Part shown: in pieces, positions 37,801-50,438 of the stretch | Numbering within the stretch: the first letter of the stretch is position 1 | Layout: every line of letters starts with the position of its first letter | Origin: Monodelphis domestica | Taxonomy: Eukaryota; Chordata; Mammalia; Didelphimorphia; Didelphidae | Reading direction: 5' to 3' | NCBI RefSeq assembly: GCF_027887165.1 | Contig: NC_077232.1 | Location: forward strand, 16,069,755-16,133,754 | DNA: 64,000 nt | Notes under the pieces: generated by a model | The model's input: the letters and a program-made list of their open reading frames with translations, nothing else | Database searches by the model: none | What the model was told of the DNA's origin: nothing | Position numbers and translations under genes: made by a program

Positions 37801-39394
37801 TTGACTATCTCAATTATTTTAAATTCAGTCACCAGCAATAACTGAATTTCAGCTTCCTCTGTTACAAAATAGAAATGATAATACAAGTACTATCTGACTT
37901 AGAGGGTCTTAGATGATTTTAAAATCTGTAATACTGCAAGCCATCAAAATCGTTAATCCATATATAATGAAAGCTTATTTCTTTCCAAATATTCATATAC
38001 TGACATGGCAGATAGAATTGGCTTTGTTCTAGAAAAATGAAGGTATGGATTCTACCTCAGCACTCAGTAGCTCTGGGCCCTTCAGTAAGTCACGTTGTGG
38101 GTTTGAGCTCAAAAAGTGAGATGAGATGAACAATAATATGTCTCATCCCTGCCTTTCTAATTGTATTCAACTTTGAATTGTTGATCAAAGAAAACCTAGG
38201 CTAGCCTTGTCACATGCTTGGATACTATCTATCTATTTGTATATCTATTTATCTGTCGATCTATCTATCCTTCCATCCATCCATTCATCCATCCATCCAA
38301 CCATCCATTCATCCACCTATCTATCTGTCTATCCATCCATCCATTTATCTATCTATTCATCTATCTATCCATCTAATTATCTATTATGCTGAAAACTATA
38401 TATAGTAATATATATTTTAATATGCATAATATATTGTATTATCATGTATATCATATATTTCCACATTTATATGTTACATATACTATACAATATATGCTGC
38501 AAAAGCAACCCTTTCCCACCTACACTCTGGGAAATTACAAATGAGAAACCCTGGGCATGAAGGACATGTTGTAGACATCTAGATTCCCTCCTGTCTCCAA
38601 GGAATGAAGGGGAAAATTCCACATTTAAAAATTAGTTTCACAACTTGTACTCACAAATGCTGTTCCCCAGAATATGTAGCCAGTGCTAAGAATAAAATTT
38701 GTATATATGTAACTTCTTGAAGGAACCAAAATGATAATCATTCCCAAGGCAAAGTTCATCAGGGCGATCATGATCTGGACAGTCTAGAAGGGAAAGAAAT
38801 ATTCATGAGCATAGAGAAGATTTATTTACTTCTCTCTAGAAATGGAGTCAAAGATTCATCTGCCTTTCCCAAATGCTTTTCCTTACATACTTTCTGAGTA
38901 TAAGCAAGGGTTCATACTAACTGACATGTTGCCATTCAGTCATTTTTCAGCTCATGATGGACTCTGATTCCATTTGGGGTTTTCTTGGCAAAAGTTGTAG
39001 AGTGATTTATTATTTCCTTCTCCAACCCATTTTATAAATGAGGAAATTGAGGTAAGGTAAGGTAATAATTTGACAAAATTAAGTATTTACTCTTTGCCAG
39101 GCACTGATATAAGCTCTGTAGATACAAAGACAAAAGCAAAACCAATTTCTTCTCACTCCCAAACCTACAATGTTGTAAGTTTCCCCCAACCAGAAACAGA
39201 TGAATCAGCTCTCCCAGCAATGGGGGACTCCAACTCACCCCCAGCACCTTGGGCTCCCCTTTCAGGAAGTTCTGCAGGTATGCTTTCGATTTATAAAATG
39301 GTACAGGTGTTCCTATTGGACCTTGTGGGAAGGAAATGGTACCCATCTGGGGAAAGGATGACAATGTTCCCTTTGTTGTTGCCTGCGACTCCAT
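31804..39394 (-). CDS. MS4A-family four-pass membrane protein, paralogue B
   Basis: Intact six-exon coding region of 217 codons. Pieces in transcript order are 39394-39239, 38783-38655, 35348-35292, 34394-34236, 32879-32778 and 31854-31804 (stop TAA), with AG/GT borders between whole codons. The layout is as in paralogue A: N terminus with [12 protein letters not shown]1 ([20 protein letters not shown]), loop 1, TM2 ([20 protein letters not shown]), TM3 ([19 protein letters not shown]), loop 2, TM4 (NVILLFLAILEFAFSI), FGCKATCC and a short tail. The N-terminal 52 residues equal those of A. Residues in loop 1 (SRSYIYTNFILSTG) and loop 2 (KLSMADSSYYYCTHESSYETC) differ repeatedly. Both genes look functional. 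Expression cannot be judged. Introns are compact, so the locus is about half the span of gene A. Confidence 0.9.
32778..32879 (-). other. Gene B exon 6 (TM4)
   Basis: Acceptor CTTTCAG lies just above 32879 and donor GTGAGT just below 32778. It encodes GINVILLFLAILEFAFSI followed by [16 protein letters not shown]. It is the counterpart of 5410-5511 and diverges from it far more than the neighbouring intron does. Confidence 0.85.
34525..34715 (+). mobile_element. L1 3'-end fragment (unit B copy)
   Basis: Counterpart of 7085-7300 with the same truncation point, so it is an insertion older than the duplication. Confidence 0.65.
37565..37755 (-). mobile_element. tRNA-derived CORE-SINE, reverse (unit B copy)
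   Basis: Counterpart of 20915-21090, with the core read in reverse as TGTGACCCTGGACAAGTCAC. Confidence 0.8.
38225..38390. repeat. (TCTA/TCCA)n microsatellite (unit B copy)
   Basis: Counterpart of 21567-21725 with nearly the same unit order and length. Confidence 0.93.
38935..39060 (+). repeat. MAR1-like SINE fragment (unit B copy)
   Basis: Counterpart of 22270-22400, with CATTTGGGGTTTTCTTGGCA and AATGAGGAAATTGAGG. This copy is a little closer to the usual MAR1 text. Confidence 0.65.
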
Positions 39395-39446
39395 GAAGCC
39401 ACTTGTGGTGCTATAAAAAGAGAAAAGAAGTCACATGAAACTTGGG

Positions 39447-40130
39447 CTCAGAGTGTCCTCCCAATTGGAGAACAAAAAAGATGGTGGAAAGGTAGCCAAA
39501 AAAAACCCCTAAAATCTTAGAGTACAATAATAGCTGTATGAGGTGTGGAATGATGGAGCTGATAGTTGTGCAGCCTTCTTCCCTGACCAGACCACAACTT
39601 GATTATTATATTCAATTTGAGGTTCCATAGTTTAGAAAGAAAATTCGCTGAATTGCAGAATATGCAGAGGTGGCAATCAAGATGGCAAAGAGAGCTGATG
39701 GAAAAGAAAACCTGGGAAATGCTAACCTCTAGAGAAGAAGATTTAGATGGTTGACAGAATAAAATGAGGTGCCCATTAAAATTCAAAGGCAAGGGGTCAT
39801 ACCCTTCATATTCCTGAAACCTTCAAAGTAGAACACACAATTTTAATATTTTTTCTGTTATGAGTATGGAGTAGTGTGGATCAAAATATTCTGTCCAGCC
39901 AAATTCTATAAGTTTCCAGAAGCACCTCTACAGGTAGGAGAGGTTCTGGTCTTAGAGTTGAGCATGAAGTTTGAGACTGATGGGTGCTATATGCTTGTCT
40001 GTCCCAAACCACAAAAGTGAAATATTCCCTTTGACTTATGCCCATGGTCCTCTAGAGACCTTGAAATCCATGCCCAAAGTCAAGGGAGGTGGGGGTGAAG
40101 GTGCCTGAATTGAGGCATGAATAGGTAAGG
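39447..40130. other. Segment of about 680 bp present only in unit B
   Basis: Unit A passes directly from GTCACATGAAAC (about 22770) to ATAGGTAAGTGAATC (about 22793). Unit B holds about 680 extra bases between the matching points, in the first intron of gene B. No target duplication or family signature is evident, so a deletion in unit A is as likely as an insertion in B. The 91-codon minus frame inside it has no recognised domain. Confidence 0.6.
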
Positions 40131-42048
40131 GAATCTTCATTTTATCCTTCTCTTTCTAGCTGTCCCAGATGTCTAGATTATGCCACATCCCATCTAAACA
40201 TCTACAGAATACCAGGACTAGTTGTCAAGGACATCTTGCCACTTCAGACACCTTATGCATGCATTTCCCATCCCCCCACCCCAGTTATTATGCTATAGGA
40301 ATAATAACCAAATAAGTGTTACCATTGTTTCTGAAAAGGACTCAACAACTCCCAATGAACCTACAGCTATATAGGGAGGCATCCTCCATGACTGCCAAGA
40401 TCAAAGCACTATTCTCTTGCTACCGTTTACTTCTATATCTTCTATCAACTAGAAAATTGGAGTTCTCTCAATTATTTTTCTCCATGAAACATACCTAGAA
40501 TAATTCTGTTAGGCATATACTGACCACTTAATAATTTTTGTTGCTTGATTGATCAATGATTGAGAAGGAACTGATTGAATTAGCCACATCAATGGTGTTA
40601 TCAATCTCATGTAAAGGTGGCTAAAAAAAAGGTTACATGAATTAGACTATTCTGACCATGAAAAGGATCCAATCAATAATCTCACCTTTACCCTGTACCA
40701 GGGGCAGGCCAGGCACAGAGCTTCTTGTAGCTCAGCCCTATCTCCCCAAGGTTCAGGGTGGACAGACTTCTCCTAGGAACCTCCTCTTTCTGTTATGACT
40801 CTATGGAGTCCAGGGAGGAGGAAGATGGGGGAAATAAATAGGAAGAAATGGGCATGACCAGCTAGCCCATTCCACTATGATTCTTTAACTCTACAGAGGT
40901 TTTACTGAGGCCCTAGTATGAGCCCAGGCCTGGATTCCTCTGTGCCATAAGGAAAAGGGCAAGAGAATACAACCTCTCATCTTCCACAGAACGCCTCTGC
41001 CTGGAGAGAATGGGTACACTAAACGAGAGACGTTAAAAAGGAAGCAATCTTAGAGCTGTCTCTGTGAAGCTGTACTGGAAGGGGATGCTTTGGAAGGACA
41101 AAAGAAATAGAGATCACAGCAGAATGCCCCAAGTCACCAGGAAGTCAGGCAGGCGTCCAGTCAGGCTTAAAGCTTGAACTGGGCTTTGAAAACTATTTAT
41201 AGCATCAGATGTGAAGAGTAGAAAGTAGAGAGATGAACATGAATTTCTGTGATCTCCAACGGCTAATGTCTCCTCTCCTCCATTCCTCACCCTCTCAGCG
41301 TTTAGAAAAGGCCTGCAGTCTACACAGCAGGAGTGGAACTAACAAGATTGCATGGCCTGAAAATTCATGCAAACAGGGTTTCTGGGTCTATTTCAGGAGC
41401 ACCGCCCTCTAAGATACTTCTCACTTCCACACTAGATCCAATCTGCACAAGAAAACATGAAGATGATTATCACCAGAGGAAGGGAGGGATTTATCTATAT
41501 CGTGAGCCATCTTTGTCACTATACTGGTACAAAACTTTTACTCTGATTTGAGAGGGCCTGGCAGCACTTGAGAGCCAGCCAATGAGGTCTGCACTAAGGA
41601 ATGAAAGGCAGAAAGATCACCAAGGTGGGCAGCAATCCATTCCTCTTATTCACACTAAACAAGGTGAATCTGGAGGTTGTCCCTGAGCTACAAGAGTTTG
41701 GGAGTATCTAAGGATTGCCCAATGAAAGATATTCCCTTCAGAGGAGCCCAGCATACGCAAGGCCAGGAAAGAGCTTTTTGAAACTACAAGCCCCAGAGAG
41801 TCTCTGCTCAGAGCCAAAAGAATTTTTCTCTACATCCTCCTGAGACCAAATCTGTTCTGTCCTGTGAGTCTTGGGAAAGAACTGACTAAAAAGGCGCCTC
41901 TCTAAAGACTTTGATATTCCTTTGACAGCAGAATCTTTTTAAATTCCTCCTAACCACTGGGTTCTAGCCTGGGTTCTAGATTCCTTTCAATGTTCTTTTG
42001 CATTTAGCATCTCCTAAAACCTGGGTTGAGAACTCCCTAGGTACTTAC

Positions 42049-42106
42049 CTGTCCTCTCCACCAGCTCTTCCAGGGTCTCCTGCCCTTCAAATCTTCCTCC
42101 TCACAA
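42049..42106 (-). other. Probable noncoding exon 1 of MS4A gene B
   Basis: The donor GGACAG|GTAAGT (GT at 42048-42047) is the counterpart of the one after 24718 in unit A. The start of the exon is not defined by the sequence. Confidence 0.4.
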
Positions 42107-42526
42107 TTTGCTGAGACAAAGGATGGAATTGCACTGAATTAGAGATTCTCCCCTGCAGTTCCAACTCGTCTTATCTTCTTGCTTCCTCCTAGCACTATGT
42201 CCTTCCCACTGGTGTTCTCTTACTTATGTGCAGATGTGCGGATGATGGCTACAGCAAGCAGAGTTTCCAAACATCATGAACCCTGACTTCCTCAAAAGAG
42301 GAAATGACTAATGATAAATTCATGCCATGGATTTGTTTTGTGTGTTTTGGGGGAACATGGACTAGAGCCGGAAAAAATAGGAAGGCATGGATGAGTTCCA
42401 ATCTTCATTGGTGGAGATCATTTACCCAACAAATTATTAGAGACTTAGAAAACTGCCGATGTTTTTATTTTGTCTTCCAAGGATTCTTCAAGATGGCAAT
42501 GATTATATTGTATTAAAGGATGTGAG

Positions 42527-42718
42527 GAGCAACTAAGTGCCTCAGTAAATTGAGAGCCAGAAATAGGTATAGTATTTTCTAGGTTCAAATCTGCACTCAG
42601 ACACTTCCTAGCTATGTTGCCCTGGGCAAGTAATTTATGATGCACTGCCTAGTCTTTGCATTTCTTCTGCTTTGAAAACAATACACAGTATTGATTTGAA
42701 GGTGGAAGGTAAAGTTTT
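42527..42718 (+). mobile_element. tRNA-derived CORE-SINE (unit B copy)
   Basis: Counterpart of 25196-25400, ending CAGTATTGATTTGAAGGTGG. Confidence 0.8.
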
Positions 42719-42824
42719 ATATTAAAAAACAGAATGTCCAAAGCTAGAAGCAATTCTAATATAAATGAGGTTGCTTTAAAAAAAAAAGAACTAGATAACA
42801 TAATTCCTAACCAATAGTGAATGG

Positions 42825-42825
<1 letters not shown>

Positions 42826-42867
<42 letters not shown>
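42826..42867. repeat. (TA)n microsatellite
   Basis: About 20 TA units at a place where unit A (about 25495) has none. It arose or expanded after the duplication. Confidence 0.93.
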
Positions 42868-42873
<6 letters not shown>

Positions 42874-43493
42874 ATAGTGAAAGAGTCAACCATTTTGGTA
42901 TTCCAGAAACAACAAAGGCAGTGAAACTGGAAGTTTGAATACTCAGAGGGTAATAAAGCATAAGGAAATGGAAAAGGTAGGATGTGGCCAACCTGTGAAG
43001 GACTTTATTTAACTCCCTTATCAATGTCTTTATACTTGATCCTTCACATACAGGAAATCCCTGGAATTTATTGAGTTGGGAGCACATTTGTGCTCTAGTA
43101 AGATCACTGTAGCAACTGAGTGGAGGACAGATTGAAGTGAGGCTGTGCTGAAGGAGTCTGACCAACCAATAGTTTTTTGTTTTGTTTTGTTTTTTTTATT
43201 TCAGCCATCAAGAGGAAAGATGGCAAGTTCCCAAAGTATGGTCATGGTTGTGTGAGTGGAGAGAAGAGAACATAAAAAAGAGATGCTGTGAAGTTAGAAA
43301 CAAGATTTGACGACAGATTTGGATATGTTGGGTGAATGACAATGAAAATTCAGGAGACGTGAAGAATGAGATCCCGGGAGCCTAGAAGGAAAATGATATT
43401 CTCAACAGTAAACAGGAATTTGAGAGAAGGAGAGAGGCAAGACAGTGAAGGTGTAAAAAAATTTAAGAGGTTAGTAGAACATTGTGCTCTATT

Positions 43494-44089
43494 GATACAT
43501 CCTTCAATATATCCTTTCCTTTCATCAACCCTTTAAAATGTTTTATTGATATTCCTTTTAATGTCTATCACCATGAATAGACCTTAGATCCTCATTCCTG
43601 TTAAACCTAATGTGTCTCAGGAATCCCTGATTTCCTCCAGGACTCTCCTCAATACCATCTTCTACATGAGGTCTTTCTTGTAAACCAATTGTTAGTATCC
43701 TCAACTAGGACCCTCATTGGCTGGGTTATTTTGTTTTGTATACATAATGTGTATGTATATACATATATAGTGTGCTATTGATATACATATAGATATAGAT
43801 ATAGATCAGACAGAGAGAAAAACAGAAACAGACCGATAGACAGATAGAGATGATATTTCCTCTTAAAATGGAAGCTCTGTCTCATTATCCAAAAGTTTCC
43901 AGTAATTTGAATTTTTACTATTTTTCCATTTTATACCAAATAAGGGGTATTATAGACACCATACTGATCATAAATAGGAAAGGAAATATTGCTTATGCCG
44001 TAAATGATGGCTTTGGGAGGGAGGGGTCAGGAAAATAGACTATAGGAAAGGAGTGACTCTGATTCAGAATCTTTAGATGACAATCTGGG
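43494..44089. other. Unassigned spacer right of unit B
   Basis: Single-copy-looking AT-rich sequence with a TATA/GATA-rich patch at about 43740-43845. No gene or repeat family recognised. Confidence 0.4.
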
Positions 44090-47000
44090 CTGTATTAAAA
44101 AAAAATAAAAGATGGAAGTTTTGTGCACCGTGGGAAGGTTGGACTTTTGGTATGGAGAGGGGGAAAGAGAAGAGACCCTCTTCTCAAAGCAGGAGACAGC
44201 AGATGTAACAAGTTGGCTCAGAGAGAGGAGAGGAGATTTGAAGATTTTCTCCCTTTTGTCTTCCCTCCTTAGCTAAAGCCACTCTCCAAGATTCCCTCTT
44301 GTCTCTCTTATCACCCCCTCCACTACTTGGGACCAAAGGGTCTCCCCTTAATCTCTTCTTTCACACTCAGCTTGGGAAATAAATAACTTTTAATGTCAAC
44401 TCAATCAGGTAATACAAAAGGAAGTAATTGGCAGGGAAGAATGGGAAAAGGAATGCGGGAAAAGGGAGTCCCTGTCTCTATCTAAACCCTTTTCTTCCCT
44501 CCTTGAATTTGGGGGGAATTTGGGTCTTGGCAGCCTGAGCCCCCTGAGAGAAAATCAGGTTGACTCACCCCTGGGCAACAGGAACTGAGGTAAAGTCTGC
44601 TCAGGTTTCTCATCAGAAGTCCCTTCAAGTGGGAAATGTTGGGAGGAATGATTTCCAGTCACCAGCAGGAAAAGTGGGTAACCCTCAGGAGATATTCTTT
44701 TTCCCACCTTCTCTTTTTGGCTTCTCAAAACCGAGAGCCTCACTGCTCTCCCAGCTAGAGTCTTTTCCTCCTCTGGATTCCCCTCCTAGGGCCCCTCCCC
44801 CATCGAGGTGATCAATTTCACATACTCTTCAGCTTGGCACTTTTTCTCTAGTGCCAGCCTCTGTCCCAAATCCTCCATTTCCTGTTGTTCATGTAGTGCC
44901 ACTCTGGTCCACACTAGTTGCTTATTCACTATGTCTATTCTAATCTATCTATGTTACTTATTGTTCCCATTTAAGCTCCCCCCTCCTAAAATAATAAATC
45001 TTATCCTAATCTGTATATTTGCTAATCTAAGTTCCTATCTTATACTAAGAATGAGCTGTGGGAAGAGGGTTAGGATTATGTGCCAACAAAATTTTTACAA
45101 TATAATAATTTCTGAATACTAAAGTCATTCCTATTGCAATCAATAAAAAATTTGAATCTTAAGTAAAACTGAACTATCCTATGCCTTATATAATGCTAAT
45201 TCCAATGTAAACATTCATAACACACATATATATATGTAAACTTGTATCTAATGAAATCTGATTTGTTCTGTCCCTATGTTACCTCTCTAGTTAGAATATT
45301 CCCTTTTCCACCCTAAAGTACTCTGTCATTGTCTAATAACAGAATTTTAACTCTCCTTTCTATCTATAATACTGGATTAGATCATTATTATGCTATATAT
45401 ATATATACACACATATATATACATGTCTTCTATTTGTACACATTTACATATGTCACATGTTATTGAAATACATATATACATATCTATCCTCTGGTACTAG
45501 AGATCTATTTACAGATATACAATTTATGGGCTGTCCTTATTTACGGCACAGTCCCTAATGTCAGTTTAAAATTTTTCGTGTTCTAGATATGTTGTGGTGG
45601 ATGCATATTTATTCCAAAGTACATATGAACGTACTTCACTATATGTGAAATTAATGTGATCAGCGATTAATCTTACGTGACCAATATTCCTGAAGTTCAT
45701 TCCCTATAATTTCTTTCATTCAAAGTTCTTTCCAGTTGTCCTTGAATCTTCCATCCTTTAGTATTGCTTGAAGTTTGTCACAGGTCCAGGGTGCCTTCTC
45801 CTTTACATGATACATACTTGCCTGTCGTCTCACCTTGAAAGATGATCTCAGGTATCCAGAACTACAGGATCATGCATGTGTGTAAGATTGTGTGCGTGCA
45901 TGTGAGAGTAAATATTTTGATGCAGGTGAGTGAAACGTTATATAGTATGTTTGTGCCATCCTCATGTGTGCAAGTGAGATTTTTTTATATGTAATGAATG
46001 TAGGTATCTTTCTTAAGGTATGATTGTAAGGCAATTATTCTATTCCTATGTGGTTGATTGTAGAGGATAATGATATTTTAGTCTAGGCTTGAGATTGTCA
46101 TTCCTATATAGTTTTAATAATTCTAAGGGACTCAAAATCCACCCAAATAAATTCCCAGGTTCCACAAGGAACCGTATCTCTTCTGTTTCACAGGCTACAC
46201 TAATCCTCCCTGATCTAACTAACCCAAATTTATACTATCTGTCTTGGACATTATTCTATTTCAGTTTCACTGCCTCTGTTCAGTATCTCTATTTTTTCTT
46301 GTGCAATTTTGTTGGATTCATGGGCTCTATATTTATTTATCAAAGGTTGTTCTAGGGGCATCTGGGTTTCAACAGATTATTGGGCTTCCATTAAGTTGGC
46401 TTTTGGTGTGTTATCATGGGCATAGTGATGTTTAATGTGAGATGTGTGAAGCCAAGAAACTTTTCCTACTATTTTGATCGATGTAGGAGTGGTGAGAGCT
46501 ACATCATATGGACCAATACATCTGGGCTCTGTGGGTTTGTCTTTGGCAAATTTTTTAAACATATACTTTATCCCCTGATCTTATGTTATATAATGAGAAA
46601 TCTAATGGGACCCTAGTAGTTCTAGCCTTCTCAGTTCTTCCCGCCTATTTTGTATCTGTGTCATATAGGTGTGTAACTGGATAAGATGGTTTAGCAGTCC
46701 TTCCTATCCATACTGGCTGTCCGTACAATATCTCATAGGGGAAATATGTAAATCTCCTCTGGGTTTCATCCTCAGATAGAACAGCACAAGTGGAAAAATC
46801 TCTGTCCATTTAAGATGAGTTTGGGCACATAGTTTAGATATCGTGGTTTTTAACTCCTTATTCATTCTGTCTAACTGTCCTGAACTTTCTGGTCTATACA
46901 CATTATGGAAATTGCCCTTTATTCCCAGAGACTTATACACTTGTTCTGAAATGTTAGATGTAAAGTGACTTCCCCTGTCTGAGTCTATGGTATCTGGAAT

Positions 47001-48000
47001 GCCATATCTAGGAACTATTTCTTTAAGCAACGCTTTCTCTACCATGACAATGTTGTTTATCTTTGAAGAATATGGTTCTGTCCATCGAGTAAGTCTGCCC
47101 ACTATGACTAAAACATATTTATATACCCAGTCCCCAGACAAGTTAATAAAATGAATCTGCAGACACTGAAAAGGTGTATAAGCTAGCAGTCACCCTCCCA
47201 ATGCCTTGCATTTGAAATGACCTTGATCAAACTTTCTACAGATGTCACATACCTGACACACTGTTATAGCAGTTGTGATATCCCTGGAGCTTCCCGAAGC
47301 CAGCAGACCTCATCCAGCATGGATTGCACTCCATAATGACCTCTGGAGTGATTCATATTGCATAGATGTTGGTACAGCCTTTTGGTCAAGATGGGCTTTC
47401 CTCCTTGTGATAACCAGATTCCTTTGACTATTCTGGATCCTAGATGTTCTTGCCATGACTGAATATCCTCTTGGCAGTATGCCTGTTTGAGTTCATGCTT
47501 ATCAACCAGAGAGAAATTCAGAACATGAATAGGACCAAATCTAGCCATGAATCTTGCTGTTACATCCGCCCTGTGATTTCCTAGTGATAAATCCTCCTTG
47601 CCAGAGGATTGGATTGCCAGGCAATGGATCACTACCACTTCTTTTGGCAAGTTCACTGCTTCTAAGGTTGGTTTATGAGGTTCTCATATGCTATCCTTTT
47701 TCCAGATGTTGTGACAAATCCCCTATTCTTCCACGTTTGTCCTGTGGCAAATAAAATTCCAAAGGCATAAGCTGAATCCATATATATATTCACCCTTTAG
47801 CCTTTGGATTGCACCAGTGCTTCAGGGCAGCCAATATCTATGAAAGCTTATATAGCCTGATGGCCTCTTGTCCTTTTTAATTTCTTGCTCAGGTCTGACA
47901 ACCCACACTGCATTGACAGGCCAGGATCCTGAGTTAGAGTCCTGATGAATGTCTGGGAATTTTTTCTAGCCATGAATTCTGACTTGCACAAAGGAAGGAG
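44090..48000 (-). mobile_element. Class I endogenous retrovirus fragment
   Basis: Minus-strand pol pieces are recognisable. An RNase H/integrase zinc-finger stretch (47264-47656) includes SLGNHRADVTARF and HLCNMNHSRGHYGVQ. The integrase core (46704-47141) includes IVPRYGIPDTIDSDRGSHF and YRPESSGQLDRMN. The integrase tail (46377-46562) includes IGPYDVALTTPTSIKI. The family is gammaretrovirus-like. No env is recognised between about 44800 and 46370. An LTR-like, G+C-richer stretch lies at about 44090-44800, with a pyrimidine run (GGCCCCTCCCCCATCG) that would be a purine tract on the minus strand. The 5' end is missing. It is an old, broken copy. Confidence 0.78.
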
Positions 48001-48404
48001 CTTGGAAGAATGAATATCTGGGGATGATTAGATAGTAGAAAGGAAACTTGGTTTGGACTCCTATGCCCTAGACATTAATCTTATCTCTCTTATTCCCTAT
48101 GTATTTCCCATAGGCAAATAACTTCTGATTTCTAAATCTCAGCCTCCTTCTAACTATATATATAATGTAAGTTTCTAAAATATAATATATGTAGACTACA
48201 ATAAAGGCAGGAAAATTTATGACCTGATCAAATGCCCTCCTGTCTTCTCTCCTATACTATCACTAAAATCATACCCTGCTTCTTTTAGATGGGTAAAGCT
48301 CATGAAGGTCCACTAGTACATTTCTGGAACTGAAAGTTGTATAGCTAACTGTATTATTTTCTTAAGAGAGAAGAAAAGTGTCCCTGACATGCACATATTT
48401 AGAA

Positions 48405-48595
48405 GAAGTTTGAACAAGGGGATAGAATGCTGACTTTGGAATCAGAAGGCCCAAGTCTGAACTTTGGCCCTGAAATTGGACTCTCACTCACTAGGAGTGA
48501 GTAATTTACTCTCTCAATCTTTGGCTCTTCATCTGTAAAGTAAGAAGGATCAATCAGATGATCTTTGAGATTCTTTCCAGCTCAAAATCTCTACT
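48405..48595 (+). repeat. MIR/THER-like SINE
   Basis: Order of blocks: GAATGCTGACTTTGGAATCA, a degraded core, CTTCATCTGTAAAGTAAGAA, then GATGATCTTTGAGATTCTTT. This is the usual arrangement of MIR-type elements. Confidence 0.7.
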
Positions 48596-48609
48596 CCCAC
48601 TCAACAAAA

Positions 48610-49365
48610 TCCAGGAAGCATCACTTTGTTTTATTGTTTCTTCGAGAAATAGTCAGTGATGGATAAGAGCCCTCCCTGGGAACAGGGAAGCCTGTGCTCT
48701 CTATGAAACTGTCATGATGACTTCCTGGCAATGCACCTGTGTCAGCAATTGGACTTTGAAGCATTGTCCCTCTTCTGTAGGCTTCAACAGCTGTGTTTTC
48801 ACCCTCAAATTCATGGAAAATGGGACTAACAAGTGAATCCACTCAACTTTGGCAACTCCTTTCCCTTGGATGGAGATACTTGAATGGAAAAGGGAATAAG
48901 TGAGTGAATCTTCATCTCATTCTTTTCCTTCTAGCTGATCCAGATGCCTATAACATTATATACCCACAAGGGCCTATATAGCAAAGACATATACAAGATA
49001 CTACATGCCAACCCATCCTATCTCCTCTTTTCATTTATGCTCAAGCTGATAATCAAATCAGTGTGAAAAGAACTCAGCAACCTATGGTCCCACAGATCCA
49101 CTTCCAAACCCCATGACTGCTGAAACAAAAGGACTCTTCCTCTGCCATCACTTACCTATAAGTCTTGCATCCTTTATGACAATTAGGAATGTCTCTTTCC
49201 TGGGCTATAACTTCACCTAGAACCAAAGATGAGAACCACCTAGAGTGCTTATCTGTCCAATCCACCAGCTCTTCCTGTATTTCCTGTACTTCCAGTCTCC
49301 CTTCTCACTCTCTGCCTAGTCAATGGATAGAGCTGTGCTGAATAGGAGATCCTCCTTGGGTTTTG
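48610..49365 (-). pseudogene. Third MS4A copy, exons 2-6 deleted (left part)
   Basis: 48620-48840 aligns with the last exon and 3' UTR of gene A (4266-4460), for example GAACAGGGAAGC and CTTTGAAG. It is followed, from about 48885, by sequence that aligns with intron 1 (GTGAATCTTCATC; compare 22799), then by the exon 1 region at about 49255 (CCACCAGCTCTTCC; compare 24729). Exons 2 to 6 are absent. The exon 1 donor reads AT instead of GT. The remaining copy is more diverged than A and B are from each other. The rest of it resumes after the retrovirus at 62641. Confidence 0.75.
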
Positions 49366-50438
49366 TGATAAAGGATGAAAGGTTTGCAAAAACTGAGAGG
49401 TGCAAAACTCAGAGTGATTGACAGAAGCATGTGAATAAGGGTCACATGGGAGCCTGAGTATAGAGATCTAAAGAAAGATTCTATGCCCAACTGACTTCTC
49501 TCCTAGAAGGACCTGTGCTTAAGGTTAGGGAAAGATTTTCTCCTGAGATCAACAGAGGAAAGAGATTTTTTAGATCTGGTTGCTGGCAGCATCAGTAAGA
49601 AGATCTCTGGACCTGCTTGGATATCAACCAACTGAAGACCCTGGTCCATTTGATTGGACTCCTGGTTTGAGACTTACATGTTGGAAAGTTAATACTTGGA
49701 TTAATAAGATAGTTCAGATAGTTTATAGATATTAGCTTTTAAGATAAGTATAAGTATAGTTTACTCCTAAATCTCTGTTCCTTCCTATCCTTCCCAACCA
49801 ATAAATCTGAATTTACTTATATGATTCCTCTTGTTCTTTCCTCACCCCAAATCCCATCATAACAGTTTTGGCATAGCCAGCTTGGTTAATGACATCCAAG
49901 CTAGGATAAAGAAGCTAGGTTTATTTGTTTGTTTATTGTATAAGTATTTTTTAAGTAAAAAGAGAACAGTTTTATGCCTACATTCTACTGTTATTTAGGT
50001 TGATAAGATCTTAAGGGGTAAGCCACATAGAATTCTAAGGGCCTGGCTTGTTCAAGGAGGTTAGTGGGGCTGCTCCACAGATGCCTAACAGCCATCTTGG
50101 AGCAGCCATATTGGGAAAAAAAACTTTTTAAAATTTTAAATTTGTTTCTTGTTTGTTTATTTTATGCCTAAATTACAGTGTGATAATATTTTATATATAA
50201 TAATTTAATGATGGAAGTTGACATGTCAGCAGACATGTTTAGTAATATGAAAAAGATGTTTTTTCACTACATTATGTATATTCCCTATTTTGTGTTTGTG
50301 TCCTTCCCTAACTGCTGTCACTATATTTTTTGAAATGGATTGCATGAAGTCACTGATGGATCTAAAACTGTGTGATATTATAGCATATGTACCCCTGCTG
50401 TGATCTGTGGGTATATTGTATAAAAGTCTCATGCCTTT

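Larger units (their letters stand above)
29723..43493. repeat. Segmental duplication unit B (13.8 kb)
   Basis: This is a head-to-tail copy of unit A carrying MS4A gene B. It lacks the SINE/LTR, L1 nest and 3.6-kb LTR element of unit A, so it shows the pre-insertion sites. Its own extra sequence is about 680 bp (39447-40130) and an expanded TA tract (42826-42867). The left end joins the right end of unit A directly at about 29722. Confidence 0.9.
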
